Notes: generated by a model not told the origin, from the letters alone. Counted from the first letter of the stretch, positions 7,588 through 16,529 are shown. The stretch: DNA of 56,137 bases from Streptomyces hilarionis (GCF_024539675.1 NZ_JAHHIT010000065.1:1-56137); one strand, 5' to 3'. Numbers and translations: made by a program.

Positions 7588-8715
7588 TCACGGTCGTGTC
7601 GCGCCGATCACCCGGACGGCACGCTCCAGCTCCGCTCCGGACAGGTCCGCCCGGGCGGTCAGCCTGAGCCGCGAGACGCCGTCCGGCACGGAGGGAGGAC
7701 GGAAGCACCCCACGGCCAGACCCGCCGACCGGCAGTCCGCCGCCCACCGCAGGGCCTGCTCCGGGGACGGCGCGCGCACGGAGACGACCGCGGCGTCGGG
7801 ACGCACCGCTTCCAGGCCCGCGGCCGTCAGGCGTGCGTGCAGCTCGCCCGCCACCGCACGCGCGCGCCGCGCGCGCTCGGGCTCGCGCCGCAGCAGGCGC
7901 AGGGCGGCCAGCGCCGCGCCCGCCGCCGCCGGGGCCAGGCCCGTGTCGAAGATGAAGGTGCGGGCCGCGTTCACCAGGTGCTCGATCACGCGCGCCGGTC
8001 CCAGCACGGCCCCGCCCTGGCTGCCGAGGGACTTGGACAGCGTGACCGTGACGACGACGTCGTCGGCCCCCGCCAGGCCCGCCGCGTACGGCGCGCCCTG
8101 TCCCCCGTCCCCCAGTACGCCGAGGCCGTGGGCGTCGTCCACCACCAGGCCCGCGCCGTGATCGCGGCAGGCGGCCGCGAGGGCGGCCAGCGGGGCGGCG
8201 TCGCCGTCGACCGAGAAGACCGTGTCGGAGACGGCCACGGCCGGCCCGTCGTGGGTGCCGAGCGCCTTGCGGACGGCGTCCGGGTCGGCGTGCGCGACGA
8301 CCTGGGCGGCGCCGCGGGCCAGCCGGCACCCGTCGATGAGCGAGGCGTGGTTGCCCGCGTCGGAGACGATCAGCGAGCCGTGCGGCGCGAGCGCGGTCAC
8401 CGCGGCGAGGTTGGCCGCGTACCCGGAGGAGAACACGAGCGCCGCCTCGAAGCCGCAGTGCTCCGCGAGCTCGCGTTCGAGTTCGCCGTGCAGCTCGGTG
8501 GTGCCGGTCACGAGCCGGGAGCCGGTCGCGCCGCCGCCCCAGGTCCGGGCCGCCGCCGCGGCGCCCTCCACGACCTCGGGATGGCGGGCCAGGCCCAGGT
8601 AGTCGTTGCTCGCGAGGTCCAGGAGCGGCGAGTCGGCCGGACGGGGCCGCAGCGTCCGCACGAGCCCGGCCCGGCGGCGCAGCTCCGCCTGTTCGTCGAT
8701 CCAGCCGAACGCCAT
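7588..8715 (-). CDS. bioF: 8-amino-7-oxononanoate synthase
   Basis: PLP enzyme that condenses pimeloyl-thioester with L-alanine to make KAPA, the first dedicated ring-forming step of biotin synthesis. 375 residues. Visible landmarks: LASNDYLGLARHP, GSRLVTGTTELHGELE, DDAHGLGVLG (cofactor Asp and His) and TLSKSLGSQGG with the PLP-binding Lys. It diverges from bioB across a 148-base promoter region with an inverted repeat, so the four bio genes are probably controlled together. No bioC or bioH is in view. Confidence 0.93.
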   Translation of the reverse strand: MAFGWIDEQAELRRRAGLVRTLRPRPADSPLLDLASNDYLGLARHPEVVEGAAAAARTWGGGATGSRLVTGTTELHGELERELAEHCGFEAALVFSSGYAANLAAVTALAPHGSLIVSDAGNHASLIDGCRLARGAAQVVAHADPDAVRKALGTHDGPAVAVSDTVFSVDGDAAPLAALAAACRDHGAGLVVDDAHGLGVLGDGGQGAPYAAGLAGADDVVVTVTLSKSLGSQGGAVLGPARVIEHLVNAARTFIFDTGLAPAAAGAALAALRLLRREPERARRARAVAGELHARLTAAGLEAVRPDAAVVSVRAPSPEQALRWAADCRSAGLAVGCFRPPSVPDGVSRLRLTARADLSGAELERAVRVIGATRP

Positions 8716-8776
8716 GGGTCCTCCGGGGCTTTTGTAGGTAGCGGACAGACACTAGCGGCAGCAATCGCCGACTTCG

Positions 8777-8794
8777 GTGTGGCAATACCCACAC
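8777..8794. promoter_or_regulatory. Inverted repeat between bioF and bioB, candidate biotin operator
   Basis: GTGTGG, six bases, CCACAC: a perfect 6-bp inverted repeat centrally placed between the divergent bio transcription units. It fits a shared operator, but it is not the known BioQ or BirA consensus as I remember it. Confidence 0.4.
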
Positions 8795-8863
8795 GTCGAA
8801 CCGGGTGTGTTGTGTGATCCCTACCTTGGCCCGGAGCGGGTCGGTAGGACAGGATCGGCTCTC

Positions 8864-10117
8864 ATGGACCTGCTGAACACGCTGGTGGACAAGGGGCTTC
8901 GGCGCGAACTGCCGACCCGCGAGGAAGCGCTGGCCGTGCTGGCCACCTCCGACGACGACGTGCTGGACGTGGTGGCCGCGGCCGGGAAGGTGCGCCGGCA
9001 CTGGTTCGGGCGGCGCGTGAAGCTCAACTACCTGGTCAACCTGAAGTCGGGGCTGTGTCCCGAGGACTGCTCCTACTGCTCCCAGCGGCTCGGCTCCACG
9101 GCCGGGATCCTGAAGTACACGTGGCTCAAGCCCGACGAGGCCTCCCGGGCAGCGGCGGCCGGCCTCGCGGGCGGCGCCAAGCGCGTCTGCCTGGTGGCGT
9201 CCGGACGCGGCCCGACGGACCGGGACGTCGACCGGGTGGCCGGCACCATCAAGGCCATCAAGGAGCAGAACGAGGGCGTCGAGGTGTGCGCCTGTCTGGG
9301 CCTGCTCTCCGACGGCCAGGCCGAGCGGCTGCGCGAGGCGGGCGCCGACGCCTACAACCACAACCTCAACACGTCCGAGTCGACGTACGGGGACATCACG
9401 ACCACCCACACCTACGCCGACCGGGTGGACACGGTCACCAAGGCGCACGCGGCGGGTCTGTCGGCCTGCTCCGGTCTGATCGCCGGCATGGGCGAGTCGG
9501 ACGAGGACCTGGTGGACGTCGTCTACTCGCTGCGCGAGCTGGACCCCGACTCGGTCCCCGTCAACTTCCTGATCCCGGTGGAGGGCACCCCGCTGGCCAA
9601 GGAGTGGAACCTCACGCCGCAGCGCTGTCTGCGGATCCTGGCCATGGTCCGCTTCGTGTGCCCGGACGTCGAGGTGCGCATCGCGGGCGGCCGCGAGGTG
9701 CATCTGCGCACCATGCAGCCGCTCGCCCTGAACCTGGCCAACTCGATCTTCCTCGGCGACTACCTCACCACCGAGGGCCAGGCCGGCAAGGCCGACCTGG
9801 AGATGATCGCGGACGCCGGGTTCGAGGTGGAGGGCGCGGAGCAGGTCACGCTGCCCGAGCACCGGGTGACGGCGGGCGGGGGCTGCGGATCCCACGAGGG
9901 CGGCGGCTGCGGCTCGCAGGAGTCCGCCGGGTGCGGTGCGCACGAGGGGTCCGGCTGCGGCTCGCACGAGGGCGGCGGCGTCTGCGGCACGGCTCCGGCC
10001 GCCGCCGCGCCCGCCCCGGCGCCCGCGGTCGTCGCGACGGCGGCCGGCGAGGCCCGGACCGATCTGGTCGCCGTGCGCCGCCGCGGCGCCGGCACCGATC
10101 TCGCGCCCAATGCCTGA
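8864..10117 (+). CDS. bioB: Biotin synthase with Cys/Gly/His repeat tail
   Basis: Radical-SAM enzyme that inserts sulfur into dethiobiotin. 417 residues from the ATG at 8864. The cluster motif CPEDCSYCSQ gives the three Cys of the 4Fe-4S site; YNHNLNTSE, SACSGLIAGMGE and NFLIPVEGTPL are further family blocks, and RIAGGRE holds the Arg near the second cluster. The core ends near residue 335. Beyond it lies an unusual tail: four CG[SA]-[HQ]-E units spaced by glycines (residues about 337-376, bases 9875-9990), then an Ala/Pro linker and a short basic end. BioB from enterics has no such tail. It overlaps bioA by eight bases (ATGCCTGA). Confidence 0.95.
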   Translation: MDLLNTLVDKGLRRELPTREEALAVLATSDDDVLDVVAAAGKVRRHWFGRRVKLNYLVNLKSGLCPEDCSYCSQRLGSTAGILKYTWLKPDEASRAAAAGLAGGAKRVCLVASGRGPTDRDVDRVAGTIKAIKEQNEGVEVCACLGLLSDGQAERLREAGADAYNHNLNTSESTYGDITTTHTYADRVDTVTKAHAAGLSACSGLIAGMGESDEDLVDVVYSLRELDPDSVPVNFLIPVEGTPLAKEWNLTPQRCLRILAMVRFVCPDVEVRIAGGREVHLRTMQPLALNLANSIFLGDYLTTEGQAGKADLEMIADAGFEVEGAEQVTLPEHRVTAGGGCGSHEGGGCGSQESAGCGAHEGSGCGSHEGGGVCGTAPAAAAPAPAPAVVATAAGEARTDLVAVRRRGAGTDLAPNA

Positions 10118-11399
10118 GCCCTCGCCGCTCGGCGTGCCCGAGCTCCTGGAGCTCGACCGGCGGCATGTGTGGCATCCCTACGGCCCCATGCCCGGGCAGG
10201 TCGATCCGCTGGTCGTGGAGTCGGCGAGCGGGGTCCGGCTGCGGCTCGCGGACGGCTCCGGCGAGCTGGTGGACGGCATGTCGTCCTGGTGGTCGGCGAT
10301 CCACGGCTACAACCACCCCGTGCTGAACGAGGCCGTGCGCGAGCAGCTGGGCCGGATGAGTCACGTGATGTTCGGCGGGCTCACCCACGAGCCCGCCGTG
10401 CGGCTGGCGAAGCTCCTCGTCGACATGTCGCCCGACGGGCTGGAGCACGTCTTCCTCGCCGACTCGGGCTCGGTGTCGGTCGAGGTCGCCGTGAAGATGT
10501 GCCTCCAGTACTGGCGTTCGCTGGGCCGCCCGGCCAAGCAGCGGCTGCTGACCTGGCGCGGCGGCTACCACGGCGACACCTGGCAGCCGATGTCCGTGTG
10601 CGACCCCGACGGCGGGATGCACGACCTGTGGACGGGCGTGCTCCCCCGTCAGGTCTTCGTCGACGCGCCGCCGGCCGAGTACGACGAGGCGTACGCCGAC
10701 ACGCTGCGCGCGGCGATCGAGCGGCACGCCGACGAACTGGCCGCGGTCGTCGTGGAGCCGGTGGTGCAGGGCGCGGGCGGGATGCGCTTCCACTCCCCGG
10801 GGTACCTGCGGGTCCTGCGCGAGGCGTGCGACGCGCACGGCGTGCTGCTGGTGTTCGACGAGATCGCGACCGGCTTCGGCCGTACGGGCGCGCTGTTCGC
10901 GGCCGGGCACGCCGCCGTGACGCCCGACGTGATGTGCGTCGGCAAGGCCATGACCGGCGGCTATCTGACGATGGCGGCGGCCCTGTGCACCTCCCGGGTG
11001 GCCGAGGGGATCTCGCGGGGCGAGGTGCCGGTGCTGGCGCACGGGCCGACGTTCATGGGCAATCCGCTGGCGGCGGCCGTCGCCTGCGCCTCGATCGAGC
11101 TGCTGCTCGGCCAGGACTGGCTCGCGGAGGTCAAGCGGATCGAGACCGGGCTGCGCGACGGGCTGGCGCCGGCGCGGGAGCTGCCCGGGGTGCGGGACGT
11201 GCGCGTCCTCGGGGCCGTCGGCGTGGTCCAGCTCGACCACGCCGTGGACATGAAGGCCGCCACGGACGCCGCCGTGCGCGAGGGCGTCTGGCTGCGGCCG
11301 TTCCGCGACCTCGTCTACACGATGCCCCCCTACGTCACCGGCGACGTGGACGTGGCACGGATCGCGCGCGCGGTGTGCGCCGCGGCGCGGGAGGGATGA
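10110..11399 (+). CDS. bioA: Adenosylmethionine-8-amino-7-oxononanoate aminotransferase
   Basis: Class III PLP aminotransferase that converts KAPA to DAPA with SAM as amino donor. 429 residues. Motifs: HVWHPYGPM near the N-terminus, the BioA-specific DGMSSWWSAIHGYNHP, LLVFDEIATGFGRTG, and VGKAMTGGYLTMAA with the PLP Lys, then HGPTFMGNPLA. Start and stop overlap bioB upstream and bioD downstream, so the three are translationally coupled. Confidence 0.95.
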   Translation: MPEPSPLGVPELLELDRRHVWHPYGPMPGQVDPLVVESASGVRLRLADGSGELVDGMSSWWSAIHGYNHPVLNEAVREQLGRMSHVMFGGLTHEPAVRLAKLLVDMSPDGLEHVFLADSGSVSVEVAVKMCLQYWRSLGRPAKQRLLTWRGGYHGDTWQPMSVCDPDGGMHDLWTGVLPRQVFVDAPPAEYDEAYADTLRAAIERHADELAAVVVEPVVQGAGGMRFHSPGYLRVLREACDAHGVLLVFDEIATGFGRTGALFAAGHAAVTPDVMCVGKAMTGGYLTMAAALCTSRVAEGISRGEVPVLAHGPTFMGNPLAAAVACASIELLLGQDWLAEVKRIETGLRDGLAPARELPGVRDVRVLGAVGVVQLDHAVDMKAATDAAVREGVWLRPFRDLVYTMPPYVTGDVDVARIARAVCAAAREG

Positions 11400-12124
11400 A
11401 CATGCCGATCCTGGTGATCACGGGGACGGGCACGGAGGTCGGCAAGACCGTCACGACCGCCGCGGTCGCCGCCTGCGCCCTGGCGGCGGGCCGTTCGGTG
11501 GCCGTGCTCAAGGCCGCCCAGACCGGTGTGGCGCCGGGCGAGCCCGGGGACGCCGCCGAGGTCGCGCGGCTCGCGGGAGCGCTCACCACGGCCGAACTGG
11601 CCCGCTACCCGGAGCCGTTGGCTCCGGGGACGGCGGCGCGGCGGGCGGGGCTGGCTCCCGTGCGCCCGCAGGACGTGGTGGAGGCGGCGCAGAAACTGGC
11701 GGCGGAGCACGACCTGGTGCTCGTCGAGGGGGCGGGCGGGCTGCTCGTCCGGTTCGACGAGGCGGGCGGCACGCTGGCCGACGCGGCGCAGTCGCTGCGG
11801 GCGCCGGTGCTGGTCGTGGCCACGGCCGGGCTCGGCACGCTGAACACGACGGAGCTCACGGCCCGTGAACTGCGCTCGCGCGGGCTGGAGCTGCTGGGCG
11901 TCGTCATCGGCAGCTGGCCCGACTCCCCGGACCTGGCGTCACGCTGCAACGTGACGGACCTGCCGGAGGTGGCCGGCGCCCCGCTGCTGGGGGCGCTGCC
12001 CGCGGGCTCCGGCGCGCTGCCCCCCGCCGCCTTCCGGGTCGCGGCCCGCGGCTGGCTGGCGCCGCGCCTGGACGGGACGTGGGAGGCGGAGGCCTTCCGC
12101 GGGCGGACCGGCTCGCAGGTCTAG
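11396..12124 (+). CDS. bioD: Dethiobiotin synthetase
   Basis: ATP-dependent carboxylation of DAPA to dethiobiotin. 242 residues. P-loop ITGTGTEVGKT at the N-terminus, KAAQTGV with the substrate Lys, and LVEGAGGLLVRFD typical of the family. The ATG overlaps the bioA stop (ATGA); a second ATG two codons on would give almost the same protein. Last gene of bioBAD; a strong hairpin follows at 12190-12218. Confidence 0.94.
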   Translation: MNMPILVITGTGTEVGKTVTTAAVAACALAAGRSVAVLKAAQTGVAPGEPGDAAEVARLAGALTTAELARYPEPLAPGTAARRAGLAPVRPQDVVEAAQKLAAEHDLVLVEGAGGLLVRFDEAGGTLADAAQSLRAPVLVVATAGLGTLNTTELTARELRSRGLELLGVVIGSWPDSPDLASRCNVTDLPEVAGAPLLGALPAGSGALPPAAFRVAARGWLAPRLDGTWEAEAFRGRTGSQV

Positions 12125-12189
12125 GACACGGCGTTTCGCCCCCGGTGCGGCGGTGGCGGGCCCTGCGGCGGCGTCCGCGGGCGGGGCCC

Positions 12190-12218
12190 GGCGACGGGCC
12201 CTCTCACGGCCCGTCGCC
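12190..12218. terminator. Bidirectional terminator hairpin between bioD and the LuxR gene
   Basis: GGCGACGGGCC, seven-base loop, GGCCCGTCGCC: a perfect 11-bp stem between convergent genes. The stop codon of the LuxR gene falls inside the loop. Confidence 0.65.
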
Positions 12219-14438
12219 GTCCGCCAGGAGGCGGACCAGGTCGATGCGGGAGCGGATGCCGAGCCGGGTGAAGACGCCCCGCAGGTGATGGTCGATGGTG
12301 CGCGGGCTGAGAGCCAGGCGGGCGGCGATCTCGCGGTTGGTCGCGCCGTCGGCGGCCATCCGGGCGATGAGCAGTTGCTGAGCCGTCAGACGGCTCGTCG
12401 CGCGGGTCGTCGGGCGCACGTCCGCCCGTGTCGGGCCGGCCGGTGCGCCGAGGGCGCGCAGTTCGGCGCGGGCGCCCTCCGCGCAGTGCGGGGCGCCGAA
12501 GGACTCGAACGCCTGTAGGGCGCTGTGCAGCCGGTCGCGGGCCTCCTTGCGGCGGCGCAGCCTGCGCAACGCGCTGCCGAACAGCAGTTCCGTGCGGGCG
12601 CGTTCGAAGACGCGGTCGCCGTCCGCGTGCAGGGCGAGGGCGGTGGCGTAGTGCGCGAGGGCGTCGGGACCGGGAGTGAGCAGGGCCCGGCACCTGGCGC
12701 TGAGGGCCAGGTCGTCGGGGCTGCCCACGACGCGGGCCCAGCGGTCGTAGTCGGCGTGCGCGGCGCTCGCGACACGGGTGTCGCCGGTGCGGGCGGCCGC
12801 CTCGACGTAGTGCGGGGTGGCGAGGTGACGGACGGCCCGATGGCCGTGGCCGGGTCCGGCGGCGGCGAGGGCGCGCAGCCGGGCCGCCGCGTCGTCGTAG
12901 CGTCCGTTGCCCAGGTCGAGGAAGGCGAGCGCCCACTGCGCGAGCGCGGCGGGCAGGCCCAGACCGTGGGCGAGGGCGTGGGAGCGGGCGGCGGCGGCCC
13001 GCTCCCGGCACAGCGTCCCGTCTCCGGTGAGGGCGGCGAACATCGCGAGGGCCGCCTGGAGATGGCAGGCCCCGTTGTCCTGTCCGGTGGCGTACGCCTG
13101 GTGCAGGGCGTCCAGCGCGGCGGCCTCGGCGGCGTGCGGGCGCCCGGTCCAGAAGTCGGCGTAGGCGCGGAACTCCAGGGCCTGGGAGGCGAGGACGGTG
13201 ACGCCCCGGGCGCGGGCGGCCGCCGCCGTCCGCACGACGGCGGTGGCGGCCCGGGTGTGGTCGCCGAGCAGGAGGGCGGCGATGCCCGCGTGAAGCAGGT
13301 CCGTGGGATCGCCGCCCGGCCCGCAGCGTCCGGCCGTCGCCTCCAGCAGGTCACGGGCGTCCTCGTACCGTCCGTCGACGGCCGCGGCCAGGCCGCCCAG
13401 CACCCCGGGCGGATCGATCCCGCACTGCCGTGCCGCCTGCACCGCTTCCCGGCAGCGACGCAGGTCTCCGGTGTAGACGGCGGCTTCGGCGGCCCGCGCG
13501 AGCAGGTGAGCGGCGGACCCGGCCGGAGCGGGGCCCGCCCGGTCGGCCCGCGCGGTCCGGGGGACGGCGGCCCGCGCGGCCCCCGCCAGCAGGGCGTCGA
13601 ACGCCTCCCCCGCGCTGCCCGTGCGCAGGGCGAGAACGCCGGTGACGGCGTCGGCGTCCGCGTGGGCGGCCAGGGTGCGGGACCGGTCGGTCTCGCCGGC
13701 GCGCCAGGCGTCGGCGGCCGCGCCGGCGAGCAGCAAGAGACGTGCGCGCGGGTCGGGGCAGAGCGCGGCGGCGCGTTCGGCGAGGGCGCGCGCGAACGCC
13801 GGGTCGCCCGCGGCCCGGGCAGCGGCGGCGGCCGCCGCCAGTTCCGCGGCGAGCCGGCCGCTCGGGCCGAGCGCGCCGGCGCCCCGGTGCCAGGCGCGCC
13901 GGGGCGTCTCGGCCGGTCCGTGCAGCACGCGGGCGAGCAGCCGGTGGACGTCGCGCCGGTCGGCCGGGGAGGCGGTCTCGTAGGCGGCGATCCGGGTCCA
14001 GGCGTCCCGGAAGCCGACCCCGCCCGCCGTGGCGTACGCGACGCCCGCCGCCTCGGCTTCCTCCAGCGGCCGCAGGTCGAGGCGTACGGCGGCGACGGCC
14101 CGCTGGAAGGCGTGGGTGGCGACCGGGTACTGGTCGGCCGCGGCCAGCAGCAGCACCAGGCGGGTGGCGTCGGGCAGTTCGCGCACCTCACGGCGGTGGG
14201 CCGACAGCCGCCGGGGGGCCAGGTCGACGGGTTCGACGGGCAGCGGGTCGAGGCCGGCCGCCTGCCGCTCGGTGAGCCGGCCCGCTGCCTCGACGGCGGC
14301 CCGCGGGTCGCCGTGCACCAGGCGCAGCACGCGGACCCGGACGCCTTCGGGCAGCGCGGCGACCGGGCGCGCGCCGGGGCTCGCGGGCGCCGGTGCCGAA
14401 GTGCCGCCGAGAGGTGGGGGGTTCACCGGGGTCACCAC
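12204..14438 (-). CDS. LuxR-family regulator without the P-loop ATPase domain
   Basis: A 744-residue regulator. The C-terminal HTH reads LTAQQLLIARMAADGATNREIAARLALSPRTIDHHLRGVFTRLGIRSR, a clear LuxR/GerE domain. The large middle part is alanine-rich and helical like the TPR-type region of LAL regulators. Full LAL proteins are near 900 residues and begin with a Walker A motif; no GxxGxGKT is seen here, so the ATPase part is missing or truncated. Start is a GTG-GTG pair at 14433-14438 with a weak ribosome site. It diverges from a secreted lipase gene; a LAL regulator (LipR) next to a lipase is known in Streptomyces exfoliatus, which makes lipase control plausible. Confidence 0.85.
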   Translation of the reverse strand: MVTPVNPPPLGGTSAPAPASPGARPVAALPEGVRVRVLRLVHGDPRAAVEAAGRLTERQAAGLDPLPVEPVDLAPRRLSAHRREVRELPDATRLVLLLAAADQYPVATHAFQRAVAAVRLDLRPLEEAEAAGVAYATAGGVGFRDAWTRIAAYETASPADRRDVHRLLARVLHGPAETPRRAWHRGAGALGPSGRLAAELAAAAAAARAAGDPAFARALAERAAALCPDPRARLLLLAGAAADAWRAGETDRSRTLAAHADADAVTGVLALRTGSAGEAFDALLAGAARAAVPRTARADRAGPAPAGSAAHLLARAAEAAVYTGDLRRCREAVQAARQCGIDPPGVLGGLAAAVDGRYEDARDLLEATAGRCGPGGDPTDLLHAGIAALLLGDHTRAATAVVRTAAAARARGVTVLASQALEFRAYADFWTGRPHAAEAAALDALHQAYATGQDNGACHLQAALAMFAALTGDGTLCRERAAAARSHALAHGLGLPAALAQWALAFLDLGNGRYDDAAARLRALAAAGPGHGHRAVRHLATPHYVEAAARTGDTRVASAAHADYDRWARVVGSPDDLALSARCRALLTPGPDALAHYATALALHADGDRVFERARTELLFGSALRRLRRRKEARDRLHSALQAFESFGAPHCAEGARAELRALGAPAGPTRADVRPTTRATSRLTAQQLLIARMAADGATNREIAARLALSPRTIDHHLRGVFTRLGIRSRIDLVRLLADGDGP

Positions 14439-14553
14439 CCGACTGACGTTACTGGCGGGTTACTTGAACCGTAAAGACCGGCGACTTCACCGATGCGGCG
14501 CGCGTAGACCCCCGCGGACACTCCTGGCAACCCCACCCGTTTCAGGAGGCACC

Positions 14554-15240
14554 ATGCAGCGCCACAAGCGTCGCATCGCCGCGGTCCTCACGGCCGCGGC
14601 CTCTTCGCTCCTTCTGTCACTGTCGTTCACCGCCCCCACGGCCCGCGCGGCGACCCACGACCCGATCGTCTTCGTCCACGGTCTCAGCAGCGACTCCAGC
14701 AGCTGGGACGACTGGGTCGCCGACTTCGAGGCCGACGGCTACACCGCGGCCGAGCTGGACGCCTGGACGTACAGCTGGACGCAGTCCAACGTCACGACCG
14801 CCGCCCAGTTGAACACCGAGATCAAGAAGGTGCTGGCGCGGACGGGCGCGAGCAAGGTCGACGTGGTCGTGCACTCGATGGGGGCGCTGAGCTCCCGCTA
14901 CTACCTCAAGAACCTCGGCGGGACGGCCTTCGTGGACGACTTCGTCTCCGTCGCGGGCACCAACCACGGCACCTCGGTCGCCTCGCTGTGCAGCTGGCTG
15001 TACACCTCCTGCGCCCAGATGGTGACGGGCAGCTCGTTCCTCACCGCGCTCAACTCCGGTGACGAGACGCCCGGCGCCGTGAACTACGCGGCCTACTGGT
15101 CGAACTGCGACGCGGCGATCGACCCGGACTCCTCGGCGCTGCTGAGCGGCGCCACCAACGTCGGCGTCGGGTGCATCTCGCACGACGCCATGAACAACGA
15201 CCACGGCGTCTACGAGAAGGTGCGCGACTTCGTCCGGTGA
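14554..15240 (+). CDS. Secreted lipase (alpha/beta hydrolase, class 2 type)
   Basis: A 228-residue precursor with a clear Sec signal: MQRHKRR, a hydrophobic run to about residue 25, and TARA|AT as cleavage site near 32/33. The mature part starts HDPIVFVHGLSSDSSSW (oxyanion region) and has the nucleophile elbow VVVHSMGALSSRYY with Ser108; His217 in NNDHGVYEKV is the likely catalytic His. Four Cys in the mature protein could form disulfides. GGAGG precedes the ATG. The neighbouring LuxR-type gene is the likely regulator. Confidence 0.88.
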   Translation: MQRHKRRIAAVLTAAASSLLLSLSFTAPTARAATHDPIVFVHGLSSDSSSWDDWVADFEADGYTAAELDAWTYSWTQSNVTTAAQLNTEIKKVLARTGASKVDVVVHSMGALSSRYYLKNLGGTAFVDDFVSVAGTNHGTSVASLCSWLYTSCAQMVTGSSFLTALNSGDETPGAVNYAAYWSNCDAAIDPDSSALLSGATNVGVGCISHDAMNNDHGVYEKVRDFVR

Positions 15241-15292
15241 CGCGCCGGGCGGGCGACGGCGACGGCGACGCCGGCGTCCTCGCCCGGGGGTG

Positions 15293-15334
15293 CGACGGGC
15301 CGCACGGGGGAAGAATCCCCGGGTAGGCCCGTCG
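15293..15334 (+). terminator. Nested hairpin after the lipase gene
   Basis: Outer stem CGACGGGCC / GGCCCGTCG (9 bp, perfect) enclosing an inner CGGGG / CCCCG stem. It lies 52 bases after the lipase stop and 22 before the methyltransferase start, so it could end the lipase message or shape the next leader. Confidence 0.5.
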
Positions 15335-15356
15335 CCACCAGGCTCCGGAGGTCACC

Positions 15357-16079
15357 ATGCCGTCACCGCCCCACGACCCCGGCATCAGCTCCGGCTCCGG
15401 TTCCGGCTCGGATTCCGGCGCCGTGCGCGGCGACGACGTCCGCCATCCGCTGTTCGCCCGTTGCTACGCCCGGCTGGGCGCGGCCGCGGAGACCCGTGCG
15501 GGCCTCGCCGGGGTACGCGAGCGGCTGCTCGCCGGACTCTCCGGCCGGGTCGTCGAGATCGGCGCGGGCAGCGGGCTGAACTTCGCGCACTATCCGGCGG
15601 GCGTGGCCGAGGTCGTCGCGATCGAGCCGGAGCGCCGGTTGCGCCGGTCGGCGCGGGACGCCGCGCTGCGCGCCGAGGTGCCCGTGGACGTCGTGCCGGG
15701 GGTGGCGGAGGCACTGCCGGTCAAGAGCGAGGCGTTCGACGCGGCGGTGTTCTCGCTGGTGCTGTGCAGCGTGCGGGACGTGCCCCGGGCGCTGGCCGAA
15801 CTGCGGCGGGTGCTGCGGCCCGGCGGCGAGGTGCGGTTCTTCGAGCACGGTCCCGGCGGCGGTCCGGCGATGCTCCTCACCCAGCGGGCGCTGGACCGCA
15901 CGGTGTGGCCGCGCCTGGCCGGCGGCTGCCGGCTCACCCGGGACACCGTCGGCGCGCTGCGGGACGCCGGTTTCGCACTGGGCCCCTACCGCCGTACGAC
16001 CCTGCCGGAACGCGGCCCGCGGCTGCCGTTCTCCTACTGCGTGACGGGCGTCGCCTGGCGCCCGCCGGAGCCCGACTGA
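15357..16079 (+). CDS. SAM-dependent class I methyltransferase
   Basis: A 240-residue cytosolic protein. Motif I is VVEIGAGSGLNFAHYP (SAM-binding), the acidic strand is VVAIEPE, the later motifs are AEALPVKSEAFDAAVFSLVLCSV and RVLRPGGEVRFFEHG. The pattern RFFEHG plus a C-terminal RTT resembles the METTL7-like small-molecule methyltransferases. Substrate unknown. GGAGGTCACC precedes the ATG. The N-terminus carries a Ser/Gly-rich stretch of about 20 residues. Confidence 0.85.
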   Translation: MPSPPHDPGISSGSGSGSDSGAVRGDDVRHPLFARCYARLGAAAETRAGLAGVRERLLAGLSGRVVEIGAGSGLNFAHYPAGVAEVVAIEPERRLRRSARDAALRAEVPVDVVPGVAEALPVKSEAFDAAVFSLVLCSVRDVPRALAELRRVLRPGGEVRFFEHGPGGGPAMLLTQRALDRTVWPRLAGGCRLTRDTVGALRDAGFALGPYRRTTLPERGPRLPFSYCVTGVAWRPPEPD

Positions 16080-16150
16080 GGCACGGCGGCCGCGGGTGCG
16101 GGCGGCGCGGCGGCGGGCCGCGCGAGGGAACAGGGCGGCGCGGGAGCGGG

Positions 16151-16525
16151 CTACAGGCTCCAGCGGCGCAGTTCGCCGGCGATCTCGGACACCGACGCCT
16201 CCCCGCTCTTGACCGACCGGGCGAGATCGCGGACCTGTTCGGGCGAGGTGGCGATCTTCAGCCCGCTGGCCACCAGGTAGGCGTAGGCGACGGCGCACGC
16301 GAACAGGGCGTTGGAGCGCTCCAACGCCGGTACGTGGATGAGGAGTTGCAGCAGGGCGGCGGCTCGGGTGTGCGGATCGTCGTAGACGGGGACGTCGAAT
16401 ATCTCCGCCTGATGGCGTGCCACGGCCGCGACCAGCGCGCCCCAGTCGGTGACCTGGGGGTCCCCCGGGGTCTTCTGTTCGGCGAGCATGAGGAGCCAGG
16501 CGAGGTCGATACGGAGGTCGCTCAA
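16151..16525 (-). CDS. Fic/Doc-like toxin with a degenerate catalytic motif
   Basis: A 124-residue helical protein. Its central part, LLQLLIHVPALERSNALFACAVAYAYLVASG, lines up with the Doc region HxFxxANKRTALxxALxxL: the His and the following helix remain, but the Asn, Lys and Arg of the motif are replaced (ERSNALF). The fold is thus Doc-like while AMP or phosphate transfer is doubtful. It starts four bases after the stop of an RHH antitoxin gene, giving the antitoxin-toxin order of a type II module. Confidence 0.7.
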   Translation of the reverse strand: MSDLRIDLAWLLMLAEQKTPGDPQVTDWGALVAAVARHQAEIFDVPVYDDPHTRAAALLQLLIHVPALERSNALFACAVAYAYLVASGLKIATSPEQVRDLARSVKSGEASVSEIAGELRRWSL

Positions 16526-16529
16526 GGGA

